From assembly GCA_027488865.1 (NCBI GenBank), contig JAIYAU010000023.1:1-34701 (forward strand): DNA of 34,701 bases, read 5' to 3'. Below, piece by piece: positions 7,163 through 16,087 of the stretch; position 1 is the stretch's first letter, and the number at the start of each line of letters is the position of its first letter. Origin of the DNA: Cytophagaceae bacterium. GTDB taxonomy: Bacteria > Bacteroidota > Bacteroidia > Cytophagales > UBA9547. A program made the position numbers and the translations under genes. The notes under the pieces were generated by a model. That model was not told the origin of the DNA and ran no database searches. It worked only from the letters and a program-made list of their open reading frames with translations.

Positions 7163-9562
7163 GTGCGGCTTCTAACCTTTATTTATCTACTTTTTTTGGT
7201 TTGTTCGAGCTTTTGCGCCTACTCGCAAGAAGCAGAGGAGTTGTTGTTAAAAGTCGAAAAGACCACAGATTTACAAGAACGTGCCCAGTTATACAAACAA
7301 TTGGCAGTACAATATCAACAAAAGGGTATCCACATCAAGGCTATAGAATCTTTAGAAAAGTATTATGACTTACTTAAAGGAAAACTTACCAACAGCGAAG
7401 AGATTGAATATAATCAAAAGTTAAGTATTTCTCTCTTTTCAATCAGGGCTTATAAACCTTGTAAAGTGGCCTTAAAAAGGGTTCTTGACTTAACCAATGC
7501 TAAAGATTCTCAAAGTGCGAAACAAATTTTGGTCCAGTTAATCAATGTTAGCAAGTTAGACACAAGTTACAACGAGGCTATTTTATACAGCGAAAGGCTA
7601 TTGGAGATAAACAAAAGCCAAAATGATTATAAAGGTATGTTTATCAATTACAACAATATAGGTATTCTATATAAAAAAGTTGATAATACTGATGAATCTA
7701 AAAGGTATTTAAACAAGGCCTTGGAAATATTAAATAAAATCGAATCTTCTTCTAAAAATGATGAAGCCAATGCTACCCTATTTTTAAATCTCGCCGCGGA
7801 TTATACACAAAATAAGGATTATGAATCTGCACGAAGGTATTATCAAAGAGCCCTTGATATTTACACCAACAATAACAAAAAAAAGGAGATCACTATAGTA
7901 CAAAATTATTGCTCACTTAATGAATTTCTTTCGGGAAACATCGCTGAAGCTTATTTATTTGTGAATAATGCCATCGAGATGGGAGAAAAGGAGAATTATG
8001 AAGACGTGTTGGTTAATTCTTATAAAATCATTTCAGATATCACACTTTCTGAAAGGAAGTTGAAAGATTTTGTACAATGGAACGCAAAATATACCGAGCT
8101 AAAAGAAAAGATTGACCGTAATTATCTAAAACTTGAACAAGATTTACTACAAAAGCAGCTAGAAGCAGAAAAACGAGAAAGCAAACTTAGACTTTTGGAG
8201 GTAGAACAAGAAAAACAGCAATTATCGTTGAAACAAATAAAACTAGAGAAGGAGAAGCAGGAGAAAGAAATTGAGCTCTTGAAGCACCTCCAAGAGCTGC
8301 AAGAAGCCAAAATAAATAAGGAATCTCTTGAAAGACAAAAAATTGAGCAATTGCTTAAGTTGGCGGAGCAAAAAAACCTAACTGCTCGCCAGCAAGCTGA
8401 AATAGTTGAGCTTCAAAAAAACCAACATTTACAAGAGGTTGAACTATTACAACGAGCCCTTATAGAAAAGGAGAATTTAAAGAAAGTTGAGTTACTCAAA
8501 AAAGACACAAGGCTAAAAGCTTCTGAGCTAATGGCCTCTAAAAATGAACGCAACCAATTGGTTATTGTAATATTATCCACACTTGGGTTAGCGTTAATGC
8601 TCGTAGTTTTTTTATATCATAATAGGGTTGTTAATAAAAAGTTAACGGCCAAAAATAAAGAAATACAAATTAAGGGGGAGGAAATTGCCGCTCAAATGGA
8701 GGAACTACATCAAAGGCAAGAGGAGATTTTGGCACAAAGAGATTTAATTGAGCAAAAAAATGACATTCTTGTTTTTAAAAATAGTGAAATTGAGCAACAA
8801 TCAGAGGAGCTTAAATTAATGAATGATAAAATATCTGAAATTAACTTGTATCTCGAACAATTGGTAGAAGAAAAAACCATCAAACTACAAAATACAAATA
8901 AAGAACTGGATACCCTTCTGTATCGTACCTCACATGATTTTAGAAGACCACTTACTTCTATCATGGGCCTTGTTGAGTTGGCCAAGATATCCATGAAGGA
9001 AAAAGAAAACATGTGGATAATCGACAAGCTTAACCAAGTATGTATAGAGCAAGATAAAATGCTTGAAAAAATTAAAATTTTAAGCGAAATTGAAAGATTT
9101 GTAGATGAGCATCATAAAGTTAATCTTTCTGAAATTGTCGATAGAATTTTGTTTGAATTTAAAAGTCAAATAAATTCACAAAATATTGCTGTAGAAGTCA
9201 ATAATGATATTGATGAACAAATCTATATTTCGGGGGTGCTCATAGGTACGATCATTAAGTATCTCGTAGAAAATTCCATTGCATTTTGCAGCCCAAGAAA
9301 ACCTCGTATTGGCATCGAGTTTAATGCGGTTAAACAAGTTTTGCACATTATTATTAGTGATAACGGACAAGGCATACCAGAGACTTACCAGCCAAGGGTA
9401 TTTGATATGTACTACCGTGCTAATGAAAACTCCAAAGGTAATGGCCTAGGGTTATACGTTGTAAAGAAAGCAGTTGAAAAACTAGATGGTCATATAATTT
9501 TTACTAGTACCGTGGCATTAGGTTCTACTTTTAGAGTTGCTATACCACTTAAAGAATCATAA
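7163..9562 (+). CDS. TPR-domain sensor histidine kinase (orphan)
   Basis: 799 residues, starting at a GTG at 7163, because in-frame stops lie just upstream. Parts in order: signal peptide (1-22), TPR-type helical repeats (about 30-320, with YYQRALDIY), a long Glu/Lys/Gln-rich coiled coil (about 325-455), one membrane helix (about 466-486), a second coiled coil, a HisKA dimerisation domain with SHDFRRPL (H591 the expected phosphorylated histidine), and a HATPase_c domain with N704, DNGQG at 733-737 and GNGLGL at 759-764. It should autophosphorylate in response to a periplasmic signal read by the TPR region. No full-length response regulator gene is adjacent, so its partner lies elsewhere. The stop codon directly abuts the stop of the convergent gene (9563). 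Confidence 0.92.
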   Translation: MRLLTFIYLLFLVCSSFCAYSQEAEELLLKVEKTTDLQERAQLYKQLAVQYQQKGIHIKAIESLEKYYDLLKGKLTNSEEIEYNQKLSISLFSIRAYKPCKVALKRVLDLTNAKDSQSAKQILVQLINVSKLDTSYNEAILYSERLLEINKSQNDYKGMFINYNNIGILYKKVDNTDESKRYLNKALEILNKIESSSKNDEANATLFLNLAADYTQNKDYESARRYYQRALDIYTNNNKKKEITIVQNYCSLNEFLSGNIAEAYLFVNNAIEMGEKENYEDVLVNSYKIISDITLSERKLKDFVQWNAKYTELKEKIDRNYLKLEQDLLQKQLEAEKRESKLRLLEVEQEKQQLSLKQIKLEKEKQEKEIELLKHLQELQEAKINKESLERQKIEQLLKLAEQKNLTARQQAEIVELQKNQHLQEVELLQRALIEKENLKKVELLKKDTRLKASELMASKNERNQLVIVILSTLGLALMLVVFLYHNRVVNKKLTAKNKEIQIKGEEIAAQMEELHQRQEEILAQRDLIEQKNDILVFKNSEIEQQSEELKLMNDKISEINLYLEQLVEEKTIKLQNTNKELDTLLYRTSHDFRRPLTSIMGLVELAKISMKEKENMWIIDKLNQVCIEQDKMLEKIKILSEIERFVDEHHKVNLSEIVDRILFEFKSQINSQNIAVEVNNDIDEQIYISGVLIGTIIKYLVENSIAFCSPRKPRIGIEFNAVKQVLHIIISDNGQGIPETYQPRVFDMYYRANENSKGNGLGLYVVKKAVEKLDGHIIFTSTVALGSTFRVAIPLKES

Positions 9563-10777
9563 TTACCTCTCTCCAATAAGCAGATTACGCATTATTTTTT
9601 CTTGGTCAAATACCTCTCTTAAAATAGCTCTATCAAAATTGTCCAAGGTTTTATGTCTCCTAGCCATGGCTCTTTCGGCCACTTCAAAAGCCTGCTCTAA
9701 TTTAAATGTTTCTATGCCTTCCGAACCACCCCAAGAATAGGAAGGTATAAATTTTGGAGGAAATCCGCCCCCAAAGATGTTACAACTCACACCTACCACA
9801 GTACCCGTATTAAACATAGTGTTAATTCCCACTTTGCTGTGGTCGCCAAGCATTAAGCCACAAAATAATTTTTGGGTATCAATATATTCTTTGGCTTGGT
9901 AGTTCCAAACTTTAACAGTACCATAGTTATTTTTGAGGTTGGAGGTATTTGTGTCTGCGCCAATATTGCACCATTCTCCAATAACAGAGTTACCCAAAAA
10001 ACCATCATGTACCTTACTGCTAAAGCCAAGGAATACGCAGTTACTCACTTCGCCACCTACTTTACAATATGGTCCTAAAGAACTATCGCCGTGCATTTTG
10101 GTGCCAAGATTTAACATGGAATGGTCACCCATGGCAAACGGCCCCCTAATCATAGATCCCTCTTTTATTTCAGCATTTTTACCTATGTAAATTGGACCAT
10201 CCTCGGCATTTAATATAGATGCTTTTATAATCACCCCTTCTTCCAGAAATACCTGTGAAGGATTATACACAATTGTATGTTTATCAGTAATTTCGGCAGA
10301 TTTTCGTCCTTTGGTTATCAGATTATAATCGTGCCTAATTTCTTGGCTGTTCATTCCAAAAATATTCCAAGGAGCTTTAATTACCGTAATTTCACCATTA
10401 AACATTTTTTTGTTTGGCACTTCAAACGTCTTTAAAAATTCTTCGGCATGCACATGATCACATCTATATGCTACAAGTGTGTCACTTGCAAACAATGCTT
10501 CACCTGGACCCAAGCTTTCAATTTCGTTAATGATGATGGAGGAGGGGCAGATTGCTCCATTTATAAGTAAATTATCATTTTTGATGCTAAGGTTATATTT
10601 TGAAGATAAATACCATTGTGTAGAATAAGATACTGGTGCTGATAATCTTAAGCTCCATTTTTCAGCTATTGTTAGTATACCAACACGTATTTCACTGATT
10701 GGCCTTATAAATGTAAAAGGTAGTAGCGATGCCCTAAGTGAAGGTTCATCAAAAAGAATGTAATTTTTATAATTCAT
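9563..10777 (-). CDS. GlmU-like sugar-1-phosphate nucleotidyltransferase (Bacteroidota type)
   Basis: 404 residues. The N-terminus (ILFDEPSLRASLLPFTF then IRPISEIRVGI) matches the alternative GlmU-like family of Bacteroidota, annotated as putative UDP-GlcNAc diphosphorylase/glucosamine-1-phosphate acetyltransferase. The C-terminal half (about 150-360) is a left-handed beta-helix of hexapeptide repeats (IYIGKNAEIKEGSMIRG, NSVIGEWCNIGADT). It is thought to make nucleotide-activated amino sugar for the cell envelope; the exact reaction of this branch is less certain than for classical GlmU. It lies downstream of rpmE2 on the same strand, but a strong terminator separates them. The N-terminal catalytic part is divergent from E. 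coli GlmU. Confidence 0.85.
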   Translation of the reverse strand: MNYKNYILFDEPSLRASLLPFTFIRPISEIRVGILTIAEKWSLRLSAPVSYSTQWYLSSKYNLSIKNDNLLINGAICPSSIIINEIESLGPGEALFASDTLVAYRCDHVHAEEFLKTFEVPNKKMFNGEITVIKAPWNIFGMNSQEIRHDYNLITKGRKSAEITDKHTIVYNPSQVFLEEGVIIKASILNAEDGPIYIGKNAEIKEGSMIRGPFAMGDHSMLNLGTKMHGDSSLGPYCKVGGEVSNCVFLGFSSKVHDGFLGNSVIGEWCNIGADTNTSNLKNNYGTVKVWNYQAKEYIDTQKLFCGLMLGDHSKVGINTMFNTGTVVGVSCNIFGGGFPPKFIPSYSWGGSEGIETFKLEQAFEVAERAMARRHKTLDNFDRAILREVFDQEKIMRNLLIGER

Positions 10778-10831
10778 ATTTCTATGTATACTAAAGCTAC
10801 AATTTATATTAAAAATGGTGGTTGACTATAA

Positions 10832-10863
10832 CAAAAAAAGCCCCAAGATATTATTCTGGGGCT
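10832..10863 (-). terminator. Rho-independent terminator of rpmE2
   Basis: Inverted repeat AGCCCCA (10839-10845) and TGGGGCT (10857-10863) with an 11-nt loop. On the minus strand the stem is followed by seven T residues (plus-strand A at 10833-10839). It starts 26 bp after the rpmE2 stop and insulates the downstream GlmU-like gene. Confidence 0.85.
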
Positions 10864-10888
10864 ATAGTTGCTTCTTATTTGTAGAAAA

Positions 10889-11134
10889 TTATTTCTTTGT
10901 GTAACGTTTGTTGAACTTCTCAACACGTCCAGCAGTATCTAAGAACATTTTCTTACCAGTATAAAAGGGATGAGAAGCGGAGCTCACCTCAATTTTCAAC
11001 ACTGGATACGTATTGCCATCTTCCCATACTATGGTGTCTTTAGAAGACATAGTGGACTTAGTAAGAAATTTAAAATCAGACGACTGATCCCAAAATACTA
11101 CGTAATCATATTTAGGGTGTATTCCTTCTCTCAT
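10889..11134 (-). CDS. rpmE2: 50S ribosomal protein L31 type B
   Basis: 81 residues, the normal size for type B L31. It begins [16 protein letters not shown], contains [20 protein letters not shown], and ends KFNKRYTKK, all typical. The CxxC zinc-binding pairs of type A L31 are absent, so it does not need zinc. It is part of the large ribosomal subunit at the inter-subunit bridge. It has its own strong promoter (11178-11207) and terminator, so it is a single-gene transcript, divergent from the delta' gene. Confidence 0.97.
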   Translation of the reverse strand: MREGIHPKYDYVVFWDQSSDFKFLTKSTMSSKDTIVWEDGNTYPVLKIEVSSASHPFYTGKKMFLDTAGRVEKFNKRYTKK

Positions 11135-11177
11135 TGTGAATATATATTTTAATTTTGTATTTTCTGTAAAAGGATTG

Positions 11178-11207
11178 CAAAGTTAAGTATTTTTCTGGTG
11201 GTTCAAA
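11178..11207 (-). promoter_or_regulatory. Predicted promoter for rpmE2
   Basis: On the minus strand, TTTG (plus 11204-11207), 18 bp, then TAACTTTG (plus 11178-11185), a full match to the Bacteroidota consensus. It lies 43 bp upstream of the rpmE2 start codon. Confidence 0.75.
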
Positions 11208-11302
11208 ATTTTTGCACCAATTTTTCCATTTATTTTTCGCTCTTTCTGTTTTATCTATTTACATAAATTTGCCTAGAATGAATTTTCTAGTCAAATATTG
11301 TA

Positions 11303-11310
11303 TAATTTTG
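11303..11310 (+). promoter_or_regulatory. Predicted -7 element for the delta' gene
   Basis: TAATTTTG is a full match to TAnnTTTG and lies 20 bp before the preferred ATG at 11331. A second match, TAAATTTG, lies at 11264-11271. No clear -33 element is seen for either. The short leader from 11303-11310 is one reason to prefer the ATG at 11331 over an upstream TTG at 11298. Confidence 0.45.
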
Positions 11311-11330
11311 GGCGTATTAATATAAGGTCT

Positions 11331-12452
11331 ATGCTGTTTGCAACTATTCCAGGTTTAGAAGATGTTAAAAAAGTATTGATAGCTGCCGTAGCTAATAATC
11401 ATGTGGCACATGCGCAACTTTTTTTGGGTCATTTGGGCAGTGCCAACTTGTCCATGGCCTTGGCGTTGGCCACTTATCTTAATTGTGAAAACAAACTGGA
11501 GCATGATGCCTGTGGTACCTGTTCTTCTTGCATCAAGATGAACAAATTTATACATCCTGATCTTCATTTTTTGTTTCCAACCGTTTCCAAAGAAGGTAAG
11601 GATAAGGATGCTCTTAAAGCTAAATTACTCGTGGACTGGCGATTATTTTTACATGAGAAGATCTATGGCAGTGCCAACGATTGGCTTGGATATTTAAACG
11701 CTGAAAACAAACAGTTGGCAATTAATGTAGATGATGCTCGATCACTGGCAAGTGTTTTATCCTTAAAGCCCTATGAAGGTGAGTATAAAATTGTAATATT
11801 ATGGCTACCGGAGTACATGAATGCGGCTTCCGCTAATATGCTCTTAAAGACCCTTGAAGAACCACCTGATAAAACTGTATTTCTGCTGGTTTCACAAGAT
11901 ATTGAGAAGATAATTCTAACCATTTTATCAAGAACTCAACTTATTTATTTCCCAGATTTTGAGGATAGCGATATCAATAAGTATTTGCAATCTAGATTTG
12001 ACTTCGACAGTAAAAAATCAAGTCAACTATCATTGTTGGCGAATGGTAGCATTTATGAAGCTGAGCGACTAGCAAATGAGGTAGAAGATGATAATCAAAT
12101 TCTTTTTAGAGATTGGATGCGTCTTTGTTTTAAGAGAGATCACAAAGGATTAATGGATTTCTCTGAAGATTTTCAAAAGTTGGGCAGAGAAGCTCAAAAG
12201 GGTTTACTTTCATTTGGCTTAAATGTGATACGGGAATCACTCATTTTTACACAAACAGGAGTCTCGTTTTTAAGATTAAAAGACGAAGGACTAGAGTTTA
12301 TAAAAGGATTTTCCAAAGTTATTAATGATGATAACATCGAAGGTCTTGTTAAAGAATTATCTGAGGCACACTATCACATAGAACGTAACGCTAATCCTAA
12401 AATACTATTTTTAGATGTCTCCTTGAGAATATCGAGTTTTTTTAGAAAATAG
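11331..12452 (+). CDS. holB: DNA polymerase III, delta' subunit
   Basis: 373 residues from the ATG at 11331. An upstream in-frame TTG (11298) overlaps the promoter and is less likely. AAA+ clamp-loader fold: the P-loop region reads LFLGHLGSANLSMALA and lacks the Walker A lysine, as expected for the non-hydrolysing delta' subunit. Four cysteines (C52, C61, C64, C67) form the zinc module of this family. LLKTLEEPPDKTVFLL and ILSRTQ are the conserved sensor and SRx (SRC-like) regions. It joins delta and tau/gamma in loading the sliding clamp. The C-terminal third is divergent, as usual for delta'. It appears to be monocistronic. Confidence 0.92.
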   Translation: MLFATIPGLEDVKKVLIAAVANNHVAHAQLFLGHLGSANLSMALALATYLNCENKLEHDACGTCSSCIKMNKFIHPDLHFLFPTVSKEGKDKDALKAKLLVDWRLFLHEKIYGSANDWLGYLNAENKQLAINVDDARSLASVLSLKPYEGEYKIVILWLPEYMNAASANMLLKTLEEPPDKTVFLLVSQDIEKIILTILSRTQLIYFPDFEDSDINKYLQSRFDFDSKKSSQLSLLANGSIYEAERLANEVEDDNQILFRDWMRLCFKRDHKGLMDFSEDFQKLGREAQKGLLSFGLNVIRESLIFTQTGVSFLRLKDEGLEFIKGFSKVINDDNIEGLVKELSEAHYHIERNANPKILFLDVSLRISSFFRK

Positions 12453-12620
12453 TTTGAAAGGGTATCAATAAGCTATTTCCATTTTTTTGTTTTCTGCATT
12501 GTAACACCTTAATTGTTTTTATCGTACAAAGTGATGGTATTAAAAAGGGATATTTTCGGGTCATATTGATATACCTTATAACGCATTTGTAGCTTATTTT
12601 TGAAATATCCTTATATGTTA

Positions 12621-12648
12621 TTGTACCTTTCTCATAATTTTACATTCG
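12621..12648 (+). promoter_or_regulatory. Candidate promoter of the chitin-utilisation locus
   Basis: TTG (12621-12623), 17 bp, then TACATTCG (12641-12648), one mismatch from TAnnTTTG. It lies 62 bp before the first GH18 gene, the first of a run of same-strand genes. TAATTTCG at 22214-22221, before the second GH18 gene, deviates at the same position. Confidence 0.4.
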
Positions 12649-12710
12649 TAATTCTATTAAATATAAGTTAATTAATATTTAATCGTTTTTAAAACTCCCA
12701 ATAGTTTAAT

Positions 12711-14027
12711 ATGTCGATTTTCAGATTATCTACCCTGTTTATTGTATTAATGACCATCACACAAATGATGGCACAGCAACCTCAAGAAAAGGAAAGAAAT
12801 TACCAACTTCAAGGTGTTACTATACGTCCAGAATGTAAACAAATCATTGGTTATTATCCTTCATGGGAACAATATAAAAGGAACGGCGTTTTTGTGCCTG
12901 ATAATGTAAACTTCAAAAATTACACAGTAATTAACTACGCTTTTTTTGCGCCAGATACCAATGGAAATATTGCAGGCACCGATGCTTGGGGCGATAGCAT
13001 CTTATTAAGAGGTCGTTTTGATTTTGGAGCTGCTGAACAACCAGCATATTATCCAAATACTTCCCTTATAGATAATGCACACGCATGGGGAGTAAAAGTA
13101 ATGGTGTCTATTGGGGGCTGGACATTATCAGAAAATTTTCCAAGAATAGCCGCTGATCCTGTAAAACGAGCTCATTTTGCATCAGAGTGTGTTACCGCAT
13201 TAAGACGTTATAAATTTGATGGCATTGACATCGATTGGGAATATCCAGGATATGCTGAACATAAAGGCACACCTGATGACAAATACAATTACAGTCTTTT
13301 TATGGGAGCGATTAGAGATTCCATTGATGCTTACGGCGAAAAAATAAAAAAATACTTTTGGCTTAGTGCCGCCTTTGGAGCCAATAAAGCCCAAATGGAT
13401 AACATTGAATGGGATAAAATTAGTGCCACTTTGGACATGATTAACATGATGACTTATGACTATAACGGTACTTGGTCAGAAACTGCCAATCATAATTCGC
13501 CATTGTACAATCCGGCTGAAGGTGGTGTAGGTAGCATGGATGAGGCCTACAGACTAATGACCCAAACTTATAAAGTACCAGCAGAAAAGTTAAACATGGG
13601 TGTTGCTTTTTATGGTCGTACATTACTAGGAAAAAAGGATTCTAAAATTTCGCTTTATGGAAAAAGTCACCTGGCACTTACCGATTCCATAAATTTTGTT
13701 CCAGATGATGGAGGGGCTCTTTACTATAACATCCTTCTTCAAAAGGATAAATTTGACCAATTCTGGGACAGTACTGCTCAAGTACCCTATCTTATTGGTA
13801 AAAAGAATAACACTTTTGTCTCTTACGACGATGAAAAATCAATAAAACTTAAGGCAGAATATATCAAAGATAAAAAGTGTGCTGGGGCTATCATTTGGGA
13901 AATTTCTGGCGATTTTGTAGAGAAAAAGCCTGGGACCGGATTTATTAAAGGAAATCCTTTAGCTGAGGTTTTGAGAGAAACCCTTGATCCTTGTAGTTTA
14001 AGGCCAATTAGAAAAAGGTTTAAATAA
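12711..14027 (+). CDS. GH18 chitinase-type glycoside hydrolase
   Basis: 438 residues: signal peptide (MSIFRLSTLFIVLMTITQMMA, 1-21) then one GH18 catalytic domain (about 43-420). The SxGG motif is seen as VMVSIGGW and the active-site DxxDxDxE motif as DGIDIDWE at 170-177, with E177 the expected proton donor. MMTYDYNG and AGAIIWEISGD are further conserved GH18 strands. It should hydrolyse beta-1,4-GlcNAc chains by substrate-assisted catalysis. There is no carbohydrate-binding domain and no T9SS sorting domain, so it is probably periplasmic and acts on imported oligomers, while the large enzyme at 22295-24958 acts outside. It heads a run of closely spaced genes. Confidence 0.92.
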   Translation: MSIFRLSTLFIVLMTITQMMAQQPQEKERNYQLQGVTIRPECKQIIGYYPSWEQYKRNGVFVPDNVNFKNYTVINYAFFAPDTNGNIAGTDAWGDSILLRGRFDFGAAEQPAYYPNTSLIDNAHAWGVKVMVSIGGWTLSENFPRIAADPVKRAHFASECVTALRRYKFDGIDIDWEYPGYAEHKGTPDDKYNYSLFMGAIRDSIDAYGEKIKKYFWLSAAFGANKAQMDNIEWDKISATLDMINMMTYDYNGTWSETANHNSPLYNPAEGGVGSMDEAYRLMTQTYKVPAEKLNMGVAFYGRTLLGKKDSKISLYGKSHLALTDSINFVPDDGGALYYNILLQKDKFDQFWDSTAQVPYLIGKKNNTFVSYDDEKSIKLKAEYIKDKKCAGAIIWEISGDFVEKKPGTGFIKGNPLAEVLRETLDPCSLRPIRKRFK

Positions 14028-14034
14028 GGTACTG

Positions 14035-16068
14035 TTGTCAAAGTTAAAATTATATAAAATCGTGAAAATCAGAATATTCATAACATACTTGATGGTACTA
14101 TCTACCTTAATTATTCAAGCTAAAGATGACACTTCGATAGGTAAATCTGACAGTGTAGTTAATCAAAACAATACTAAAACTTGGCATAAGAGTATTTTGC
14201 TTTCTGATTTTTTCAATTTGAAAGGGCAAAAACGCAAACCAGTGGCTAGCTTTATTTTAGATGAAGAAAAGCCTAAAGAAAGTATTTTTAAGAAAAATCT
14301 ACAAATAAGCGGTATAGCAAGAATTATATCAATCTATAGAAATATGGATACTTATTATGAGGACATGATTACAAGTGAAAAGAATTTTTCTTTCACTGAT
14401 TACCCAGTTGCATTATCAGGAGCCAGCTTTTTGGGTGGTTATCCTAATCTTGAGCTTAATGTACAGTCAAAAATCACAAATGATGCCACTGTTAACGTAG
14501 GTTATTCCATGTCACATGGCTTTAGTGGACAAACGACCAACGATGCAGGTAAAAGTTTATCCTCTTTACAGAACTTAAGATTTGGTGGTAAACTTAATAC
14601 TAGTGTGGCTAAATTCAATTTAAATGTTGGAAGTGTGTTATGGACGAAATTAAGTAGATTTACACTAGGGCAAACTGAATATCGCGATGATTATTTTGAT
14701 AGATTGCCCTGGGATTGGTACAGGAAATCATTTTTAAGATATGAAGAATACCATGGTTTGGGTGCTAATGTGGGCGCACAAGGAGGCGCAAGATCACCAA
14801 TTATGGGTTTTGTAGGTAATATTGATATATTTCCAAGAAGCATCAACATAACTATGGTGCTAGGTAGAACAAACCTTACTTCCACCGATTCAAGAAAAAC
14901 ATTAGGATTTCCAGAGATGGTTTATGGTGCGAGAGTTGAAAAGAACTTTTTTGTAAAGTCTATTGATGCTAGGGTAGGTGCAAACTTTTACACGCGACGT
15001 GCAGATACTGATAAAAGCAGAGGAATTCAAGATAACAACGAGTTGTACACAGTTGATGGAAATATAAGAATTAGAAAAACCAAATTTTTTACGGAACTGG
15101 CATATGGTAAAATCAATACACCACACTTAAGAGGGGGCGAAGGCTTCGGGGGTGCGTTTAGGGTTGATTTTGACAAACGTGCTTCACCTGTACCATTTTC
15201 CATTGAGGTTTATAGAATTGATAAAAATATTGTGAGTATTGATGGTAGCATCATTAATTCTAATTCAGCTGTTCGTGGAGGTGGTTATGCTACCGAGTTT
15301 ATCTATGACGTTACAAGAATTATCAATGCTGCGCAAGAAGTAGGGCAATATGCTAACAATAGGATGGGCATTAGTTTAAATGCAGAAAAGAAATTTGGAA
15401 AATTGGCTTTCCAATTTGGTACGAATATGAGTCAGGAAATTGAAAATCTCTCTGATACCATAAGCATGCAGCACCGTATGGTTTCTTTTACAAGATCAAG
15501 ATTTAGGCCTTGGTATCAAGCAGGAGGCAATTATGGTAGAATCCGAAGCCTCTGGAGAAGAACTTACGAAACAATGATAATCTCAGATGATGGAAGTGAT
15601 TATAAAAAAGGATATAACGGCGTAGAATTATTAACTAAGTATAGGGTTAAATTTTTAACTAAAGATTTCGTTTTGATGAATTTGACCACATTTAATTCAA
15701 TTCAAAAGAACTTTTCAGGAGTTCCAGTTGTGACTGATAGAGCTTTTGCAAGAACTCTTTTTACAGAGATAACAGTGGCTTGTAAACTTACCAACAAATA
15801 TACTATCGTTGTAAATGGTGGCATTGAACGACTTAAGGGAAATAATAAAACCCTTGCCAATCCTGATAACGGAAATCCTACTGCGGATGCTATTGGCGTA
15901 GCAGCAGATCAACATGGGGAAACTTATGGGATTGGAGTCGATTATGATTTCTCTTCTACGGCAGGCCTCCATATAAGACATCGTTGGTTTAATCACCAAG
16001 ATTTTAATCTGGTCTTAGATAAGTTTAAGGGATCAGAAACCATGTTTGAATTAAAATTATTCTTCTAA
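14035..16068 (+). CDS. Outer-membrane beta-barrel protein of the chitin locus
   Basis: 677 residues from a TTG at 14035, 7 bp after the previous stop; a GTG at 14062 is an equally reasonable start and leaves the signal peptide (ends near LIIQA) intact. After about 100 residues the protein consists of alternating amphipathic strands rich in aromatic residues and turns, and ends with FELKLFF, a terminal Phe typical of outer-membrane barrels. It shows no TonB box, plug or SusC signature. It probably serves as a porin or scaffold for product uptake. The next gene, also a barrel, starts 19 bp on. The specific family is not recognised. Confidence 0.8.
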   Translation: MSKLKLYKIVKIRIFITYLMVLSTLIIQAKDDTSIGKSDSVVNQNNTKTWHKSILLSDFFNLKGQKRKPVASFILDEEKPKESIFKKNLQISGIARIISIYRNMDTYYEDMITSEKNFSFTDYPVALSGASFLGGYPNLELNVQSKITNDATVNVGYSMSHGFSGQTTNDAGKSLSSLQNLRFGGKLNTSVAKFNLNVGSVLWTKLSRFTLGQTEYRDDYFDRLPWDWYRKSFLRYEEYHGLGANVGAQGGARSPIMGFVGNIDIFPRSINITMVLGRTNLTSTDSRKTLGFPEMVYGARVEKNFFVKSIDARVGANFYTRRADTDKSRGIQDNNELYTVDGNIRIRKTKFFTELAYGKINTPHLRGGEGFGGAFRVDFDKRASPVPFSIEVYRIDKNIVSIDGSIINSNSAVRGGGYATEFIYDVTRIINAAQEVGQYANNRMGISLNAEKKFGKLAFQFGTNMSQEIENLSDTISMQHRMVSFTRSRFRPWYQAGGNYGRIRSLWRRTYETMIISDDGSDYKKGYNGVELLTKYRVKFLTKDFVLMNLTTFNSIQKNFSGVPVVTDRAFARTLFTEITVACKLTNKYTIVVNGGIERLKGNNKTLANPDNGNPTADAIGVAADQHGETYGIGVDYDFSSTAGLHIRHRWFNHQDFNLVLDKFKGSETMFELKLFF

Positions 16069-16087
16069 ATAAGCAATTAGTATTACA

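Noticed and set aside
7138-7368. A 76-codon plus-strand ORF starting with ATG at 7138
   Set aside because: It overlaps the start of the histidine kinase in another frame, and the kinase frame gives a signal peptide and TPR repeats.
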